Of a DNA stretch of 64,000 nucleotides, positions 17,954 through 27,084 are shown one piece after another. The notes beneath the pieces were generated by a model. The model was not told the DNA's origin and did no database searches. It saw only the letters and a list, made by a program, of their open reading frames with translations. The stretch is taken from positions 111,149-175,148 of the IMG/VR virus record IMGVR_UViG_3300038856_000064; one strand, given 5' to 3'. The stretch is from a virus. A program made the translations under genes and the position numbers. The stretch's first letter is position 1. Every line of letters starts with the position of its first letter.

Positions 17954-20369
17954 CACTATCCTCCAAAAGATCGGCATTGATCGCAGCAAATGAATTACAC
18001 ATTAAATCTAGGCGCTCCTCTTTGGTATTAGCCTCGGTCGCCTCAGCTCTATAAAGTGCGACAATCTTCTTGCACTTCTCAGTTGCGAAAACAGAATCAT
18101 CACCCCTCAGTAAATCATACACTAAATCTTCTGTTAATTCAATTGTGGGATCCAGAGCAGCTAGACCATAAATGATAACTTGGTCGAGTTCTTGTTTCTG
18201 TGCCTTGGTAAGTGATCGAGAGTCGCGGATCTCTTGAGCTTTTACAGCTAGAGAAGTAGCTATATCACTTACTGTTTTGGCTGCGTCTTCCGCAAATGCA
18301 CGATATTCCTGGAACTTTTTAATCGCGCCCATCCCTTTCGGCTTAGTATTACGCTTCTTGGTTTGAGGCTTGCCAGTTTTAGCCGGACGCCCCGCAACGC
18401 CAGCAGGCTTAGGTTTAGGTGGCTCAAGGATACCTCGCTTAAATGGTCCTTGTGATACCATAACAGGCGATCGGAACTTATCATCGTCCTTACGGATATC
18501 CTTATTATCTTCTTCCTTGATACCCTTCTCAAATCGCTGACGTTTAAGCTCAACAATAAAGTCAGCATCGAAACGTTCAAGTAGTGACTCGTCAGAGAGA
18601 ATGCCACGATCATATAAGTCCATCAAGAGTTTGCGCTCAGCATTCTCATCACGTAGGTTCATAAGTCCCCACTGGATTGATGGCAAACGCCTGAACTTCA
18701 TTGCATCGGAGATCTTCTTAATCTCAACTCGCAACCAGTCTTCAAGCTTGCAACGAATGGTCTCGAGTTTTTCAAGAAGAAGCTTGATAGACATGAACGA
18801 GTTAGCGTAGCTACCCTTACCATTCATAACCGTCTCAGATACACCTAGAGCAGAATAAATATCCTTGTCGACCTGCTCATACTTCTTGGGATCAAAGATG
18901 TTTCCTAGGTTGGGCTGTAGCATCTGACCTTCGATAAGGTCATCCCAAACAAGGTGGTGAGCCTGAGATCCGCCAGCCAAAGCTGCGGCAACACGCTCTA
19001 GTTGTTCTGGATCAGGAATAAATCCTTCCTTAACATCGCCTAGCTTAATTAAGGTGATGGCATGCTTCATTGTCTCAACGGCAGAAATCTCTGCTTGGCG
19101 CATCAAGCGCTTGAACATCACCTCTTTATTCGCAGGATAGATCTGTGGGGTTGCCCAATCTTCATAATCGGCTTTTGTGATATCCTGGATTACGGATAGT
19201 CGTGAGGGGTCTAATTTTAGCTCTGCTGCATACGGGGACCCTTGACGTGCAGGCTGTAAGTTACCCTTAAAAATCTCTGGAACATTAACCTTTGTAGTGC
19301 TGATGTCGCTGTAATAACGATAGGACATAAAGCGTGATAGTGGCTTCATATCGCGACCACTGAGCATCATTACCCAATAGTGTTCATTAGCAAAACGTGA
19401 TCCACGAGGCTCCATCTGAAGTGGGTTAAGGGAGGTGTATTCCCATGGAATAACCGTAGTATTACTGTTATCCTTTTGGCTATCATCTGGGTTGTTTCGT
19501 GTCCCAGCCTTACCAAGCATTACCTCGCTAACTTGACCTGCCGTTGCATTTTTACGACATGCCTGGCTCAACTCTTTGAACTTAGTAAATTGATCACCTA
19601 CTAGTTCAACAGATATTGTCTTGTCGCGAAGCTTTCTACCACCTTTATCTTCTAGTTGTAGGACAAGTTCGTTGCCAATAAGTTGCGATGCCTGACCACG
19701 CTTCATCGCGGTCTTTTCTGACTGCTTTAATTTAGCTTCCTTGGTCCAGATAAAAACATTTCCAGTATGAAGAAGATCTACCACAAAACGATGCAGGCGA
19801 TCCTTCAACTTAACCTTAGTCATCCAGGCTTGATAAAAATTATGAACGGTTTCATCTTCGTGGACGAGGTCAATACTCTCTACCGAAAAGTCAGCTAGTA
19901 AATGAACAATAGTCTGAACTATGCCCTCGGTCTTGTAAAGCAAGATACATTGAGCGATACGTTGGTGATCTATGTTGTTGCTTCCACCACGACCATAGGT
20001 CCACCCTTCTTTACCATGCCCTCCAAATCCCCCAAACGAACCATAACGGGCTGGATTACTATGTGGGTCCGATGGACTAAATAACCCCTGATTTCCACCT
20101 AGCCCACCAAATCCTCCGGCGAACTCAATCGGTGGAGCAAAAAGATCTCCGCCATACCCATCACCATAAAATCCAAAACCAGCCTTGGCTTGGTTAGATT
20201 GAGTCTGTGTTACCACAACCCTGCGATCAGTATCTGCATAGGCTTTACGATAGATATCCTTTTTATCTGTAAAATTAGCGAGAGGCTCTACGGCTGGAGG
20301 GCCATAAGCCTCAGCCGGATCCTGGCTCACCCCTTTTGATCTAACATCCCCTGGTTCGTGTTTTGGCAT
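17940..20369 (-). CDS. Portal protein
   Basis: 809 residues, directly downstream of the large terminase and a 66-residue gene, upstream of protease and capsid. It has portal-like helical segments (for example KKYEQVDKDIYSALGVSETV, the motif region seen in many portals before the central helices). The N-terminal 110 residues are Gly/Phe-rich (GFYGDGYGGDLFAP, GGFGGLGGNQGLF) and likely disordered. The length is greater than the 450-550 usual for portals because of this N-terminal and a C-terminal extension. The portal is the ring at the capsid vertex through which DNA is packaged. Confidence 0.8.
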   Translation of the reverse strand: MPKHEPGDVRSKGVSQDPAEAYGPPAVEPLANFTDKKDIYRKAYADTDRRVVVTQTQSNQAKAGFGFYGDGYGGDLFAPPIEFAGGFGGLGGNQGLFSPSDPHSNPARYGSFGGFGGHGKEGWTYGRGGSNNIDHQRIAQCILLYKTEGIVQTIVHLLADFSVESIDLVHEDETVHNFYQAWMTKVKLKDRLHRFVVDLLHTGNVFIWTKEAKLKQSEKTAMKRGQASQLIGNELVLQLEDKGGRKLRDKTISVELVGDQFTKFKELSQACRKNATAGQVSEVMLGKAGTRNNPDDSQKDNSNTTVIPWEYTSLNPLQMEPRGSRFANEHYWVMMLSGRDMKPLSRFMSYRYYSDISTTKVNVPEIFKGNLQPARQGSPYAAELKLDPSRLSVIQDITKADYEDWATPQIYPANKEVMFKRLMRQAEISAVETMKHAITLIKLGDVKEGFIPDPEQLERVAAALAGGSQAHHLVWDDLIEGQMLQPNLGNIFDPKKYEQVDKDIYSALGVSETVMNGKGSYANSFMSIKLLLEKLETIRCKLEDWLRVEIKKISDAMKFRRLPSIQWGLMNLRDENAERKLLMDLYDRGILSDESLLERFDADFIVELKRQRFEKGIKEEDNKDIRKDDDKFRSPVMVSQGPFKRGILEPPKPKPAGVAGRPAKTGKPQTKKRNTKPKGMGAIKKFQEYRAFAEDAAKTVSDIATSLAVKAQEIRDSRSLTKAQKQELDQVIIYGLAALDPTIELTEDLVYDLLRGDDSVFATEKCKKIVALYRAEATEANTKEERLDLMCNSFAAINADLLEDSDETS

Positions 20370-20400
20370 ATCTAATCCTCAATTATATGTATCTCAACCT

Positions 20401-20412
20401 ATAATACACTAA
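20401..20412 (-). promoter_or_regulatory. Candidate late promoter TTAGTGTATTAT
   Basis: Minus-strand TTAGTGTATTAT, about 32 bases before the portal ATG, overlapping the TAG stop of the preceding small gene. Confidence 0.45.
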
Positions 20413-20609
20413 TTGATGGGACGTTCTACCTTCCATCCATCAGGATAACGCTCATCCCATTCTCTTTTTAGGCGATCTGATTGTTCTCTTGAGTAGATGA
20501 TGGCTCTTTTAACCGGCTCACTCTCCGGATGTGGCGGCAACTTATTTCTCGCGCACAACAAATAACACTCAAGAATGTATGGATAATTTGGCTCGCTGTC
20601 TGCATTCAT
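20409..20609 (-). CDS. Small hypothetical protein between terminase and portal
   Basis: 66 residues from ATG 20609, whose first base is the last base of the terminase stop codon. Acidic and basic residues are mixed and two Cys lie in the N-terminal part (LECYLLCARN). No family recognised. The start overlap shows translational coupling to the terminase. Confidence 0.5.
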   Translation of the reverse strand: MNADSEPNYPYILECYLLCARNKLPPHPESEPVKRAIIYSREQSDRLKREWDERYPDGWKVERPIN

Positions 20610-23600
20610 CAATAAATAACTCCTCCCTTTCGATTCATGGGGGTGTACCCCATCCCTCGACGCGGGGCATTCTTCAAAATATCTTGTGGTGTCCCACCGT
20701 AGGCTTTACCCCAAGATTTCTCATGTCCGTGTCCCTTAATAACTCTGGCTGCATGTGCGGCAAGTAGTAAGGCACTATAACGATCTCGACGACGGACATC
20801 TAGCCCATCAGGCTGATCACTCAATTTCTGTAATCCAAAACCTTCTGTACCCTTCTCTGTTACCGTCTGGACAATCGTGCATAATTCATTAGTAAGCTCT
20901 TGCATTTCTTTATAGGCACCTAAAGTAATAGGATCTCCATCATCATTTTCCGTACCATAGAGAAGGTTGTTAATATGCTCGACACACGCGATATGTTCAT
21001 TATCCTCATAATCAAATTCGGGCACGTCTAATAGTCTTTTTGCATGCTTTTCCATCACAATATCATCGTCGAGACGTCCAGGAAATATGACATTTTTCAT
21101 AATAAAGTCACGCTTTAAATTATGATTTGCTGGAACAGCCCAGGTATGGAAGTTGACCATTTCAAGGATGCGGCGAGCATTTGGGATTGCCTTATAATCA
21201 TCGCTTGGCTCAATTTCAATAATCGGCTGCTCGCCCTCCCTTAAGTATTTGGCGCTGGCTAACATTTCTTGAACGGTGTCGCCGCCACCACCTTTATCGC
21301 AAGCTATATAAGTAATGTTGGGGAACCTAGCTAATGCATCCTTAATACGATCAATACTCACTTCCCATTTAGACTTATTCCAACTATCACAATAAACCAC
21401 TTGGGCTGTTGTACCCACAAGCTTAAGGATGACTAAGCCGAAATTGTCATTCCAACGAGCAGGGTCGAGTCCCATAACATACTGAAACCCCGGTTCGCCA
21501 AACAGTTCATAATGAAATTCCTCAGGGTTTCCTTTACCTGGAGAGGCTGCATCAATAATAGAACGTGGGAAAAATCCATTAGTGTCTTTGCTAAATTTAC
21601 ATTCATATTCATGTCCAAAAATAACTGGATCCATAATTGCCTTATGGTTTGCTACGATATCACTATCTAAGAACCCCTCGGGCATTGCGTGATATGGTAA
21701 ACTAAATACGGCATACTCGTGCCAAATCTTTTTCCAACGCTCCAGCATCTCATCCGTAACACTTATAGTGCCGTCACGACTCTGGCGACGTAACCCCTCT
21801 TTGATGACCTGGGGATTCCCATTAGACTTAGCAAAAATATTATAAGCCTCGTAACGACGAAAGAAGTGACTAAACTGATAGGTCGCAGTTCCTGATAATA
21901 CTAGTTGGTTACCTCCACCTCGGCGCTCTTCTTCGATCTTGCCTATAATCTCTTCGTTCGCACCAAGCTTGCGTAAACGCGCTATAAACTCTTGGACAAT
22001 GACAGCTTCTGAGGGGTCAGCCTTAACAGAAAGGAACGGACCAATTGCTGTGTCGAATACCTGATCATCAATAGACGCAACTTCATCACAAACCAGAGTA
22101 GTATTATGATTCTTTATACCATTCCCGATAAAAGAATGTGACTCTGGAATTTCAAAATCATAAAGAATATGCTTGCCATCTAGCTTTTCAACACTCCTTA
22201 TAACCTTTTCTGTTTTTTCTTTACAAAACCTAATATCTAAATCTGCCTTTTTGTATACCTCAACAAAACGACTTGGTCGAATGGTATTAATAAACTTCAT
22301 CATCTGCACACCGTTAATACGTAGCATGTATTGCGGATGATCACTTAACTTACTTGACCTACTCGTCCTACTACACATAATACCTAGCTTTAGTAATAGA
22401 ACCTGAACATCCTTTCCTAGTTGCTCACTAGCGGTGTAATAAGAAATTCCTAAATTGTTTTCTCTAGTCTTATCCTTATATAGATAGGCAGTCCCATCTC
22501 CATCAAATAATCCAGTTAGGAATGAAATAACCTCATCTCTTGAACCATTCAAAATCGCAGCAGGAATCTTTTTAAATCGTGCAGTAGAATAACCTAGGCC
22601 GATTTCACTCTCTAGCCATTGACGTTGTTTCAGATTACCAAAATGAATTTCATACGACGGTTTGCTTGTCCACCCCCTAGGGTCTTCTCGTGGCGGACAA
22701 TAATACCTACTAGCTTTGCCAAATTTATCTATTGCAATTTGCTCAACTCTATCACAGAATTCTCCTACAGCATTCTTAACAGAAATTCTATACTTATTAG
22801 AGCAACATCCTTCAGAAATTACAGCCCCAAGCAACCAAGCTAGATCTACTCCAAGTTTTTCTTCACTATTAAACTTACCGCCCAACTCTAGTGGCAAAAA
22901 ATCCTTACTTGGTTGTAGCTTAACAGCATCCTTCCACCCCTTAGTTGTCCACAAACGATGAATATCAGAACATACAACCTCATATCCACATTCTGTTGTT
23001 ATTTTATACGCATCGATAGGACATGTCTTAACGAATTTACTAGGTGCAGCAAACTTACCATTACCATAATGAAGTGTTATATCTTCAGGATTATCGACTA
23101 TGTCTTTAATTCTACGCAAGCCATTATTAGTTTCTACTATAGTTGTTGGCTCTACGCATGCACGCATTCCTCGGACCTTAGAGCCATCTCCTACGGGAAT
23201 TCCGGTGATCTCAGTATTATGCCCAACCTTCAAATAAACCTTATCAGTAGCAAATTTAACACCAAAACTATTACCTGGATGAAACTTGCGGATCGTCTCC
23301 TCAATAATTGGACTACTCTTAATAATCTCATCAATATACTGAAAAGTAAACTTAGCCTGACGAAAACCACCAGAGACGATCACTACCTTTGTCCCTGGAA
23401 CAAGAAGGCATTTCAAAATACAATAAACCGCAAGCATATATGTTTTGCCAGCCCCACGACAAGCTAACACCATAGGAAACTTCTTTGCCCACATCATCTG
23501 AAGCATCACACTTTGGAAAGGTAATAATCGAAGTGGATCGCCGAACTTATTCCGAAATACAAGCTCAACAAATTTAGTCAGACTAATATCGGACACACGA

Positions 23601-23692
23601 TTAACTATATACGGATATTCTTTTTGGTCGTGTATATAGAGACTGTCACGAATTTTAGTTTCGTCAGTAATTATTTTAGTTTGGACAGACAT
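20609..23692 (-). CDS. terL: Terminase large subunit containing an intein
   Basis: 1,027 residues: an N-terminal packaging ATPase, a 352-residue intein (179-530), then the rest of the ATPase and the RNase H-like nuclease. Walker A is CRGAGKT (78-84). Walker B (TLVCDE) lies immediately after the intein, so the intein interrupts the ATPase core between these motifs. The nuclease part shows MGLDPARWNDNFGLVIL and YIACDKGGGGDTV. After splicing the enzyme would be 675 residues. It cuts concatemers and pumps DNA into the prohead through the portal encoded next. Confidence 0.92.
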   Translation of the reverse strand: MSVQTKIITDETKIRDSLYIHDQKEYPYIVNRVSDISLTKFVELVFRNKFGDPLRLLPFQSVMLQMMWAKKFPMVLACRGAGKTYMLAVYCILKCLLVPGTKVVIVSGGFRQAKFTFQYIDEIIKSSPIIEETIRKFHPGNSFGVKFATDKVYLKVGHNTEITGIPVGDGSKVRGMRACVEPTTIVETNNGLRRIKDIVDNPEDITLHYGNGKFAAPSKFVKTCPIDAYKITTECGYEVVCSDIHRLWTTKGWKDAVKLQPSKDFLPLELGGKFNSEEKLGVDLAWLLGAVISEGCCSNKYRISVKNAVGEFCDRVEQIAIDKFGKASRYYCPPREDPRGWTSKPSYEIHFGNLKQRQWLESEIGLGYSTARFKKIPAAILNGSRDEVISFLTGLFDGDGTAYLYKDKTRENNLGISYYTASEQLGKDVQVLLLKLGIMCSRTSRSSKLSDHPQYMLRINGVQMMKFINTIRPSRFVEVYKKADLDIRFCKEKTEKVIRSVEKLDGKHILYDFEIPESHSFIGNGIKNHNTTLVCDEVASIDDQVFDTAIGPFLSVKADPSEAVIVQEFIARLRKLGANEEIIGKIEEERRGGGNQLVLSGTATYQFSHFFRRYEAYNIFAKSNGNPQVIKEGLRRQSRDGTISVTDEMLERWKKIWHEYAVFSLPYHAMPEGFLDSDIVANHKAIMDPVIFGHEYECKFSKDTNGFFPRSIIDAASPGKGNPEEFHYELFGEPGFQYVMGLDPARWNDNFGLVILKLVGTTAQVVYCDSWNKSKWEVSIDRIKDALARFPNITYIACDKGGGGDTVQEMLASAKYLREGEQPIIEIEPSDDYKAIPNARRILEMVNFHTWAVPANHNLKRDFIMKNVIFPGRLDDDIVMEKHAKRLLDVPEFDYEDNEHIACVEHINNLLYGTENDDGDPITLGAYKEMQELTNELCTIVQTVTEKGTEGFGLQKLSDQPDGLDVRRRDRYSALLLAAHAARVIKGHGHEKSWGKAYGGTPQDILKNAPRRGMGYTPMNRKGGVIY
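22103..23158 (-). mobile_element. Intein with LAGLIDADG homing endonuclease inside terL
   Basis: In-frame insertion of 352 residues beginning with Cys (CVEPTTIVETNNGLRRIKDI) and ending with the splice signal His-Asn (IGNGIKNHN), followed by Thr as the first C-extein residue. Block B-like CGYEVVCSDIHRLW is present. Two LAGLIDADG-type helices are visible (LLGAVISEG at intein residue 109 and FLTGLFDGDG at 213), so the homing endonuclease looks intact. The insertion point is just before Walker B, a conserved site. Confidence 0.93.
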
Positions 23693-23723
23693 TGCTAATT
23701 CCTAATTAATATGAAGGAGGCAA

Positions 23724-24017
23724 CTAGAAGATACCATCCTCTTCCTCTTCATCATCCCCAAACGCGCCGCTTAGTGGATTCGCCCCAAAGAATGGATGAA
23801 ACTCCATAATCTCCGATAAGCGCTTTTGAATCCGATACTTTTGAATTTGGTAATAAGCCTGACGAACATGGCGAAGAGCTAATTCATCATCTTGTGCATC
23901 CAAGCAAAACTGGTCATAAAGGCGCTTCATTTGGGCGCGAATCTCTAACTCCTGCTCGGTAAGATCAAAGATCTTGCGCCTGAAATTCTTAACTTTCTGC
24001 GTACTAGGTTTACTCAT
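23724..24017 (-). CDS. Helical protein just upstream of terL (possible small terminase or recruiter)
   Basis: 97 residues from ATG 24017. Helical, with an acidic C-terminus (GDDEEEEDGIF). Its position directly before the large terminase would suit a packaging partner, but there is no visible DNA-binding motif. The HTH protein at 26192-27082 is the competing candidate for small terminase. Confidence 0.5.
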   Translation of the reverse strand: MSKPSTQKVKNFRRKIFDLTEQELEIRAQMKRLYDQFCLDAQDDELALRHVRQAYYQIQKYRIQKRLSEIMEFHPFFGANPLSGAFGDDEEEEDGIF

Positions 24018-24285
24018 AGCCGATAACCCCATCCTTTAGTAATATATGTGCAGCATCAGATGTATCAAGTATGCATAAGTCAAGGATATCGGCCATTTCT
24101 TCCGAATCTAATCCTGGTTGGGCGTCCAATAACGATAAAATCTTAGCCTTTATGTTGCTCATCAATAAGTCTTGGCACTCTTGTGAACAGTATGGTCTTC
24201 CAAAATCTTCTGGTAGCCAGACGACATCTAGAATAGAAACTTCGCTACCGCACCCATTGCATTCATAAACTCTATTGCTGTGCAT
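24010..24285 (-). CDS. Small zinc-finger protein
   Basis: 91 residues from ATG 24285 (GGAGGG upstream). CNGCG and YCSQEC give a likely zinc site within the first 35 residues; the rest is helical and winged-helix-like (EEMADILDLCILDTSDAAHI). It overlaps the next gene by 8 bp. A regulatory or DNA-binding role is possible. Confidence 0.55.
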   Translation of the reverse strand: MHSNRVYECNGCGSEVSILDVVWLPEDFGRPYCSQECQDLLMSNIKAKILSLLDAQPGLDSEEMADILDLCILDTSDAAHILLKDGVIGYE

Positions 24286-24598
24286 CGCACTGTTCCCTCC
24301 ACCCTCTCTCATTCGGATCTATCTCCGCAAATAACGGCACTGTATGTTGTAATTTATCTAAGTCATCTAGATGGATTTTCTCTGGATCATTCAAATGATG
24401 TGCGGCCTGTTGTTTCGCTATCATCTTTATTGAATCTGATATTATTCTTTTTGTTTGAGGGTGCATCCAACCGACAACTAGACGATGTTGTGTTAGTTGG
24501 GTGATATACTCCTGCTGTTTGCGAATAAGCTTATCCTTTTTGTCCACTAAGTGCGCCAAGTCGCGCAGCCAGTCACCAGTAGAAGACTCATTCTCCAT
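24272..24598 (-). CDS. Hypothetical helical protein
   Basis: 108 residues with an N-terminal coiled-coil-like stretch (LVDKKDKLIRKQQEYITQLT). It overlaps both neighbours by 11-14 bp. No family recognised. Confidence 0.5.
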   Translation of the reverse strand: MENESSTGDWLRDLAHLVDKKDKLIRKQQEYITQLTQHRLVVGWMHPQTKRIISDSIKMIAKQQAAHHLNDPEKIHLDDLDKLQHTVPLFAEIDPNERGWREQCDAQQ

Positions 24599-24770
24599 CC
24601 TTGACCTCTATACATTTTAAAATTTTAATCTTATTACCATGAAATAGCTTCATGTCACAGACTATCTGATCTGGATCCGTTCCCCATACAGGAAGAAAGT
24701 AGGTATTCTCACCCAATAAAAAATAAAGATTATACTGCTTTACTTCTTTTAGTTCTATTTCGTCAAACAT
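24588..24770 (-). CDS. Small hypothetical protein
   Basis: 60 residues from ATG 24770, chosen because AGGGGA lies 6-7 bases upstream. Beta-rich, with one Cys pair far apart. Overlaps the next gene by 11 bp. Confidence 0.5.
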   Translation of the reverse strand: MFDEIELKEVKQYNLYFLLGENTYFLPVWGTDPDQIVCDMKLFHGNKIKILKCIEVKDGE

Positions 24771-24783
24771 TATGATCCCCTGG

Positions 24784-24960
24784 CTATTTCTCGACCCGTT
24801 CAATTTCAGGATTATACTTTGCAATACGGTTTGTCAGAGCAACTAGTAAGTCACGTTGTTGATCAGAAAGACCTGACTCAGCCCGCATGGCTTCTAATAC
24901 ACCAATATCAGTCAACTCTTTATCCGTTAGACCCTCGAACCATTCTAAATCAAGTTTCAT
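24784..24960 (-). CDS. Small acidic helical protein
   Basis: 58 residues starting MKLDLEWFEGLTDKELTDIG, acidic and helical throughout. Its start overlaps the end of the ERCC4 nuclease gene by 11 bp, the spacing typical of this operon, which supports it as a real gene. Confidence 0.55.
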   Translation of the reverse strand: MKLDLEWFEGLTDKELTDIGVLEAMRAESGLSDQQRDLLVALTNRIAKYNPEIERVEK

Positions 24961-25487
24961 CTTCTAACTCCTTTTGCTGACGCATTAGTCTCTTGCGGCG
25001 CCACTCATATGTTTTAAGCAAAATCTTCTTAGTGATACGCGGGGCATGTTTCTGTCCCGCAAATATAAACTGGAGCTTGTCTGTTTGGGATAGCGATATC
25101 AGCCAACTCTCCACCGCCGCGATACACTGCAACCTCTTATTAGTCCTGCCAATAAACGTCCAATTGCGCGGATCAAGAAACTCGGCATAAGTCTGCTCGA
25201 TAACAACATATCTATATTCGAACGTGCGCATTTTTGCAACACTTCGCATAAATACTTCTCTTTTGAGAATTACATTACTGTAAAGTTCCTTACCTCCGCT
25301 TTTTTTTTTCTACCACTACAAGATCTGGAATTTCTCGTATGGTATAGTCACCGGCATCAACTTTTTCCCTAATGTATGCTTTTATATCTTTATCTCCATT
25401 AGGATTTTCCTCAAATAGAGGCTTCTTTTCACGAGTGTCAATAATGAGTGTTGGCTTGACAGGGAGCGATGATTTTGCTCTTGACAT
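24950..25487 (-). CDS. ERCC4-type nuclease split by a ten-A homopolymer (frameshift)
   Basis: Two frames join into one ERCC4-family endonuclease. The first frame (25487-25290) gives PTLIIDTREKKPL, VDAGDYTI and LVVVEKK, the start and middle of the ERCC4 nuclease core (D17, R19, E20), then stops after Lys-Lys-Lys-Arg-Arg. The stop follows a run of ten A (25309-25300). One base off, the text continues KSGGKELYSNVILKREVFM and FEYRYVVIEQTYAEFL, the expected second half, to 24950. This is either programmed slippage in poly-A, a decayed gene, or a homopolymer read error. As joined, about 178 residues. Confidence 0.7.
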
Positions 25488-25626
25488 CAATATGCCTCCA
25501 TGTTTTTTGTTGTCGAATTTTACTAATATTACTATGATCAACATTAAATTGATCTGCGATAGTATGATTGTCTAGTCCATCTAGAATCATCTGTTTTATC
25601 TGAATCGAGCCATTAGTCAGAAACAT
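25438..25626 (-). CDS. Small HTH protein
   Basis: 62 residues. IKQMILDGLDNHTIADQFNV then DHSNISKIRQQKTWRHI is a clear helix-turn-helix of the type attached to HNH homing endonucleases. It overlaps the ERCC4 start by 50 bp and the upstream zinc-finger gene by 14 bp. A stand-alone regulator or homing-gene remnant. Confidence 0.5.
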   Translation of the reverse strand: MFLTNGSIQIKQMILDGLDNHTIADQFNVDHSNISKIRQQKTWRHIDVKSKIIAPCQANTHY

Positions 25627-25873
25627 CTAGAAAGTTAATGAGGTTTTTGTTCCATGTAGTGCGCGGCTCGGGATTTGTAACCCATGGAGTGGGTGTAATA
25701 GGTATAGGCGGAGCATAGTCAATATTCCAGCCCCATATGATCCCCGCGCCAAAACAGCCATGGCATCTTACTCTAAAAGGCTTCTGAGATACAACTACAG
25801 AGCCAACTTGTGCGAGCTTCTTACCTAACTCGCCACGACCCTCGCATATCGGGCATTTGTGTGGTGTATTCAT
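25613..25873 (-). CDS. DnaJ-type zinc-finger protein
   Basis: 86 residues. KCPICEGRGEL and VRCHGCFGAG form two CxxCxGxG motifs, a DnaJ-like zinc finger, without a J domain. The C-terminal part is Pro-rich. Overlaps its neighbours by 4-14 bp. Confidence 0.65.
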   Translation of the reverse strand: MNTPHKCPICEGRGELGKKLAQVGSVVVSQKPFRVRCHGCFGAGIIWGWNIDYAPPIPITPTPWVTNPEPRTTWNKNLINFLDVSD

Positions 25874-26211
25874 GATCGTTCCGTCTTAGTTCTTACTACT
25901 TCTTCACTAACAAGCTCTCCATCAAAGAACACCCTCTTGTGAAAGAAGGATGGACCTTCACGCGAATCCCATGCTCGCGATAGGTAATTATAACCAGACT
26001 CTGCGTCTGTATGACAACCAGTCATCTCCTCCAACACCTTGCGCGCTTCTTTATATGATTTTCGTTTTGGGTATTTCTTATTGGGGTCCTTATGTATCTT
26101 GATTGGCTTAGATCTTTTTTCAAGTAGGAGGTCAACTAGAATAGCGTTCCTCCTATCTATCTCCTTGCGATTCCAACGAAGCCTAAACCAATTAATTAGA
26201 TTCTTGAACAT
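25870..26211 (-). CDS. Hypothetical basic protein
   Basis: 113 residues. The third of three consecutive ATG codons (26211) is best spaced from GGAG. The first half is very basic (MFKNLINWFRLRWNRKEID, then KKYPKRKSYKEARK). No family recognised; it overlaps the end of the HTH gene. Confidence 0.5.
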   Translation of the reverse strand: MFKNLINWFRLRWNRKEIDRRNAILVDLLLEKRSKPIKIHKDPNKKYPKRKSYKEARKVLEEMTGCHTDAESGYNYLSRAWDSREGPSFFHKRVFFDGELVSEEVVRTKTERS

Positions 26212-27082
26212 CATCATCTCCTGTTTGTTCTAATTGTGGAGGCTTCGCGTTCAGCGGAGCCTCTAGGTATTCATCAAATGCCCCCACGAGCCAAGGGTGG
26301 CGCTGCCCATCTGGACCTACCTCTCCGGCAGCCATCCGGCGAAGTTCTTCGTCGGTGGCCCTATTAATTCGCTTAACGTCATCCACGATAGACTCGCGTC
26401 GTGCTTTTTCAGTTAACTGAAGTTGCAAGTCTAGGAATGTATTACGAGTATCTTTAATTTTGTCTAGGCGCTGCTTACGAGTTAGCTTGAGGTCATTTAG
26501 GAGTTCCATATATTCTTTGTGCCACTGCTCCACTTCTTTTTTGTAACTCTCGCGACCCCCCGCAAAGCGCTTCTTGGCTTTATCCGTATCCGAATCAGTA
26601 AGATGCCCCTCCATCTCCATCATCAGATAATTTTCAGCAGTACTCAAAAGAGCCTGCGCCCTTAAGTACTTAACGTTGCTATAAGAGCAACGAATAAGCA
26701 TCTCATTTTCGGCCTTTGTAAGGGACTCTTCGTCGGCGTCACCCCGCAAATCTTTGTATGTGTTTATGAAGAGTCTCTTCTGGTCATCATCCATCATATG
26801 CATCAACTCATGCGCAGTAAGAGACCCTGACATTTCTGACGGAAGCTGAATCGTAGATGAGGGGCGTCCAGGAATAGATAATGGCGTAGAAGTTGCTTGA
26901 GGGCTGGTCGGCTGAATAGCTTGCCCTGACCTCTCCTCTCTAACAATCTCACCAATGCTACGATACGCAGACTTTACGCCGGGGCGTAACCTCTCTGCAA
27001 TTTCTTTATATGTAAACCCCTCTTTAGAAAGCCGAACAGCCTCTTTCTTTTCGTCCGGTGACCATCTGCGTCTTGCATTCAT
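26192..27082 (-). CDS. HTH protein, possible small terminase or regulator
   Basis: 296 residues. Residues about 6-45 (RRWSPDEKKEAVRLSKEGFT then YKEIAERL) form a Myb/SANT-like helix-turn-helix, followed by a Ser/Pro/Thr-rich linker and a helical C-terminal domain. The HTH plus helical oligomer layout resembles small terminase subunits, but nine genes separate it from terL, so a transcription regulator is equally possible. Confidence 0.5.
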   Translation of the reverse strand: MNARRRWSPDEKKEAVRLSKEGFTYKEIAERLRPGVKSAYRSIGEIVREERSGQAIQPTSPQATSTPLSIPGRPSSTIQLPSEMSGSLTAHELMHMMDDDQKRLFINTYKDLRGDADEESLTKAENEMLIRCSYSNVKYLRAQALLSTAENYLMMEMEGHLTDSDTDKAKKRFAGGRESYKKEVEQWHKEYMELLNDLKLTRKQRLDKIKDTRNTFLDLQLQLTEKARRESIVDDVKRINRATDEELRRMAAGEVGPDGQRHPWLVGAFDEYLEAPLNAKPPQLEQTGDDDVQESN

Positions 27083-27084
27083 TA

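Noticed and set aside
22958-23467. 169-residue plus-strand frame inside terL
   Set aside because: Antisense to the terminase ATPase and intein; Ile/Phe/Tyr/Cys-rich text with no start signal.
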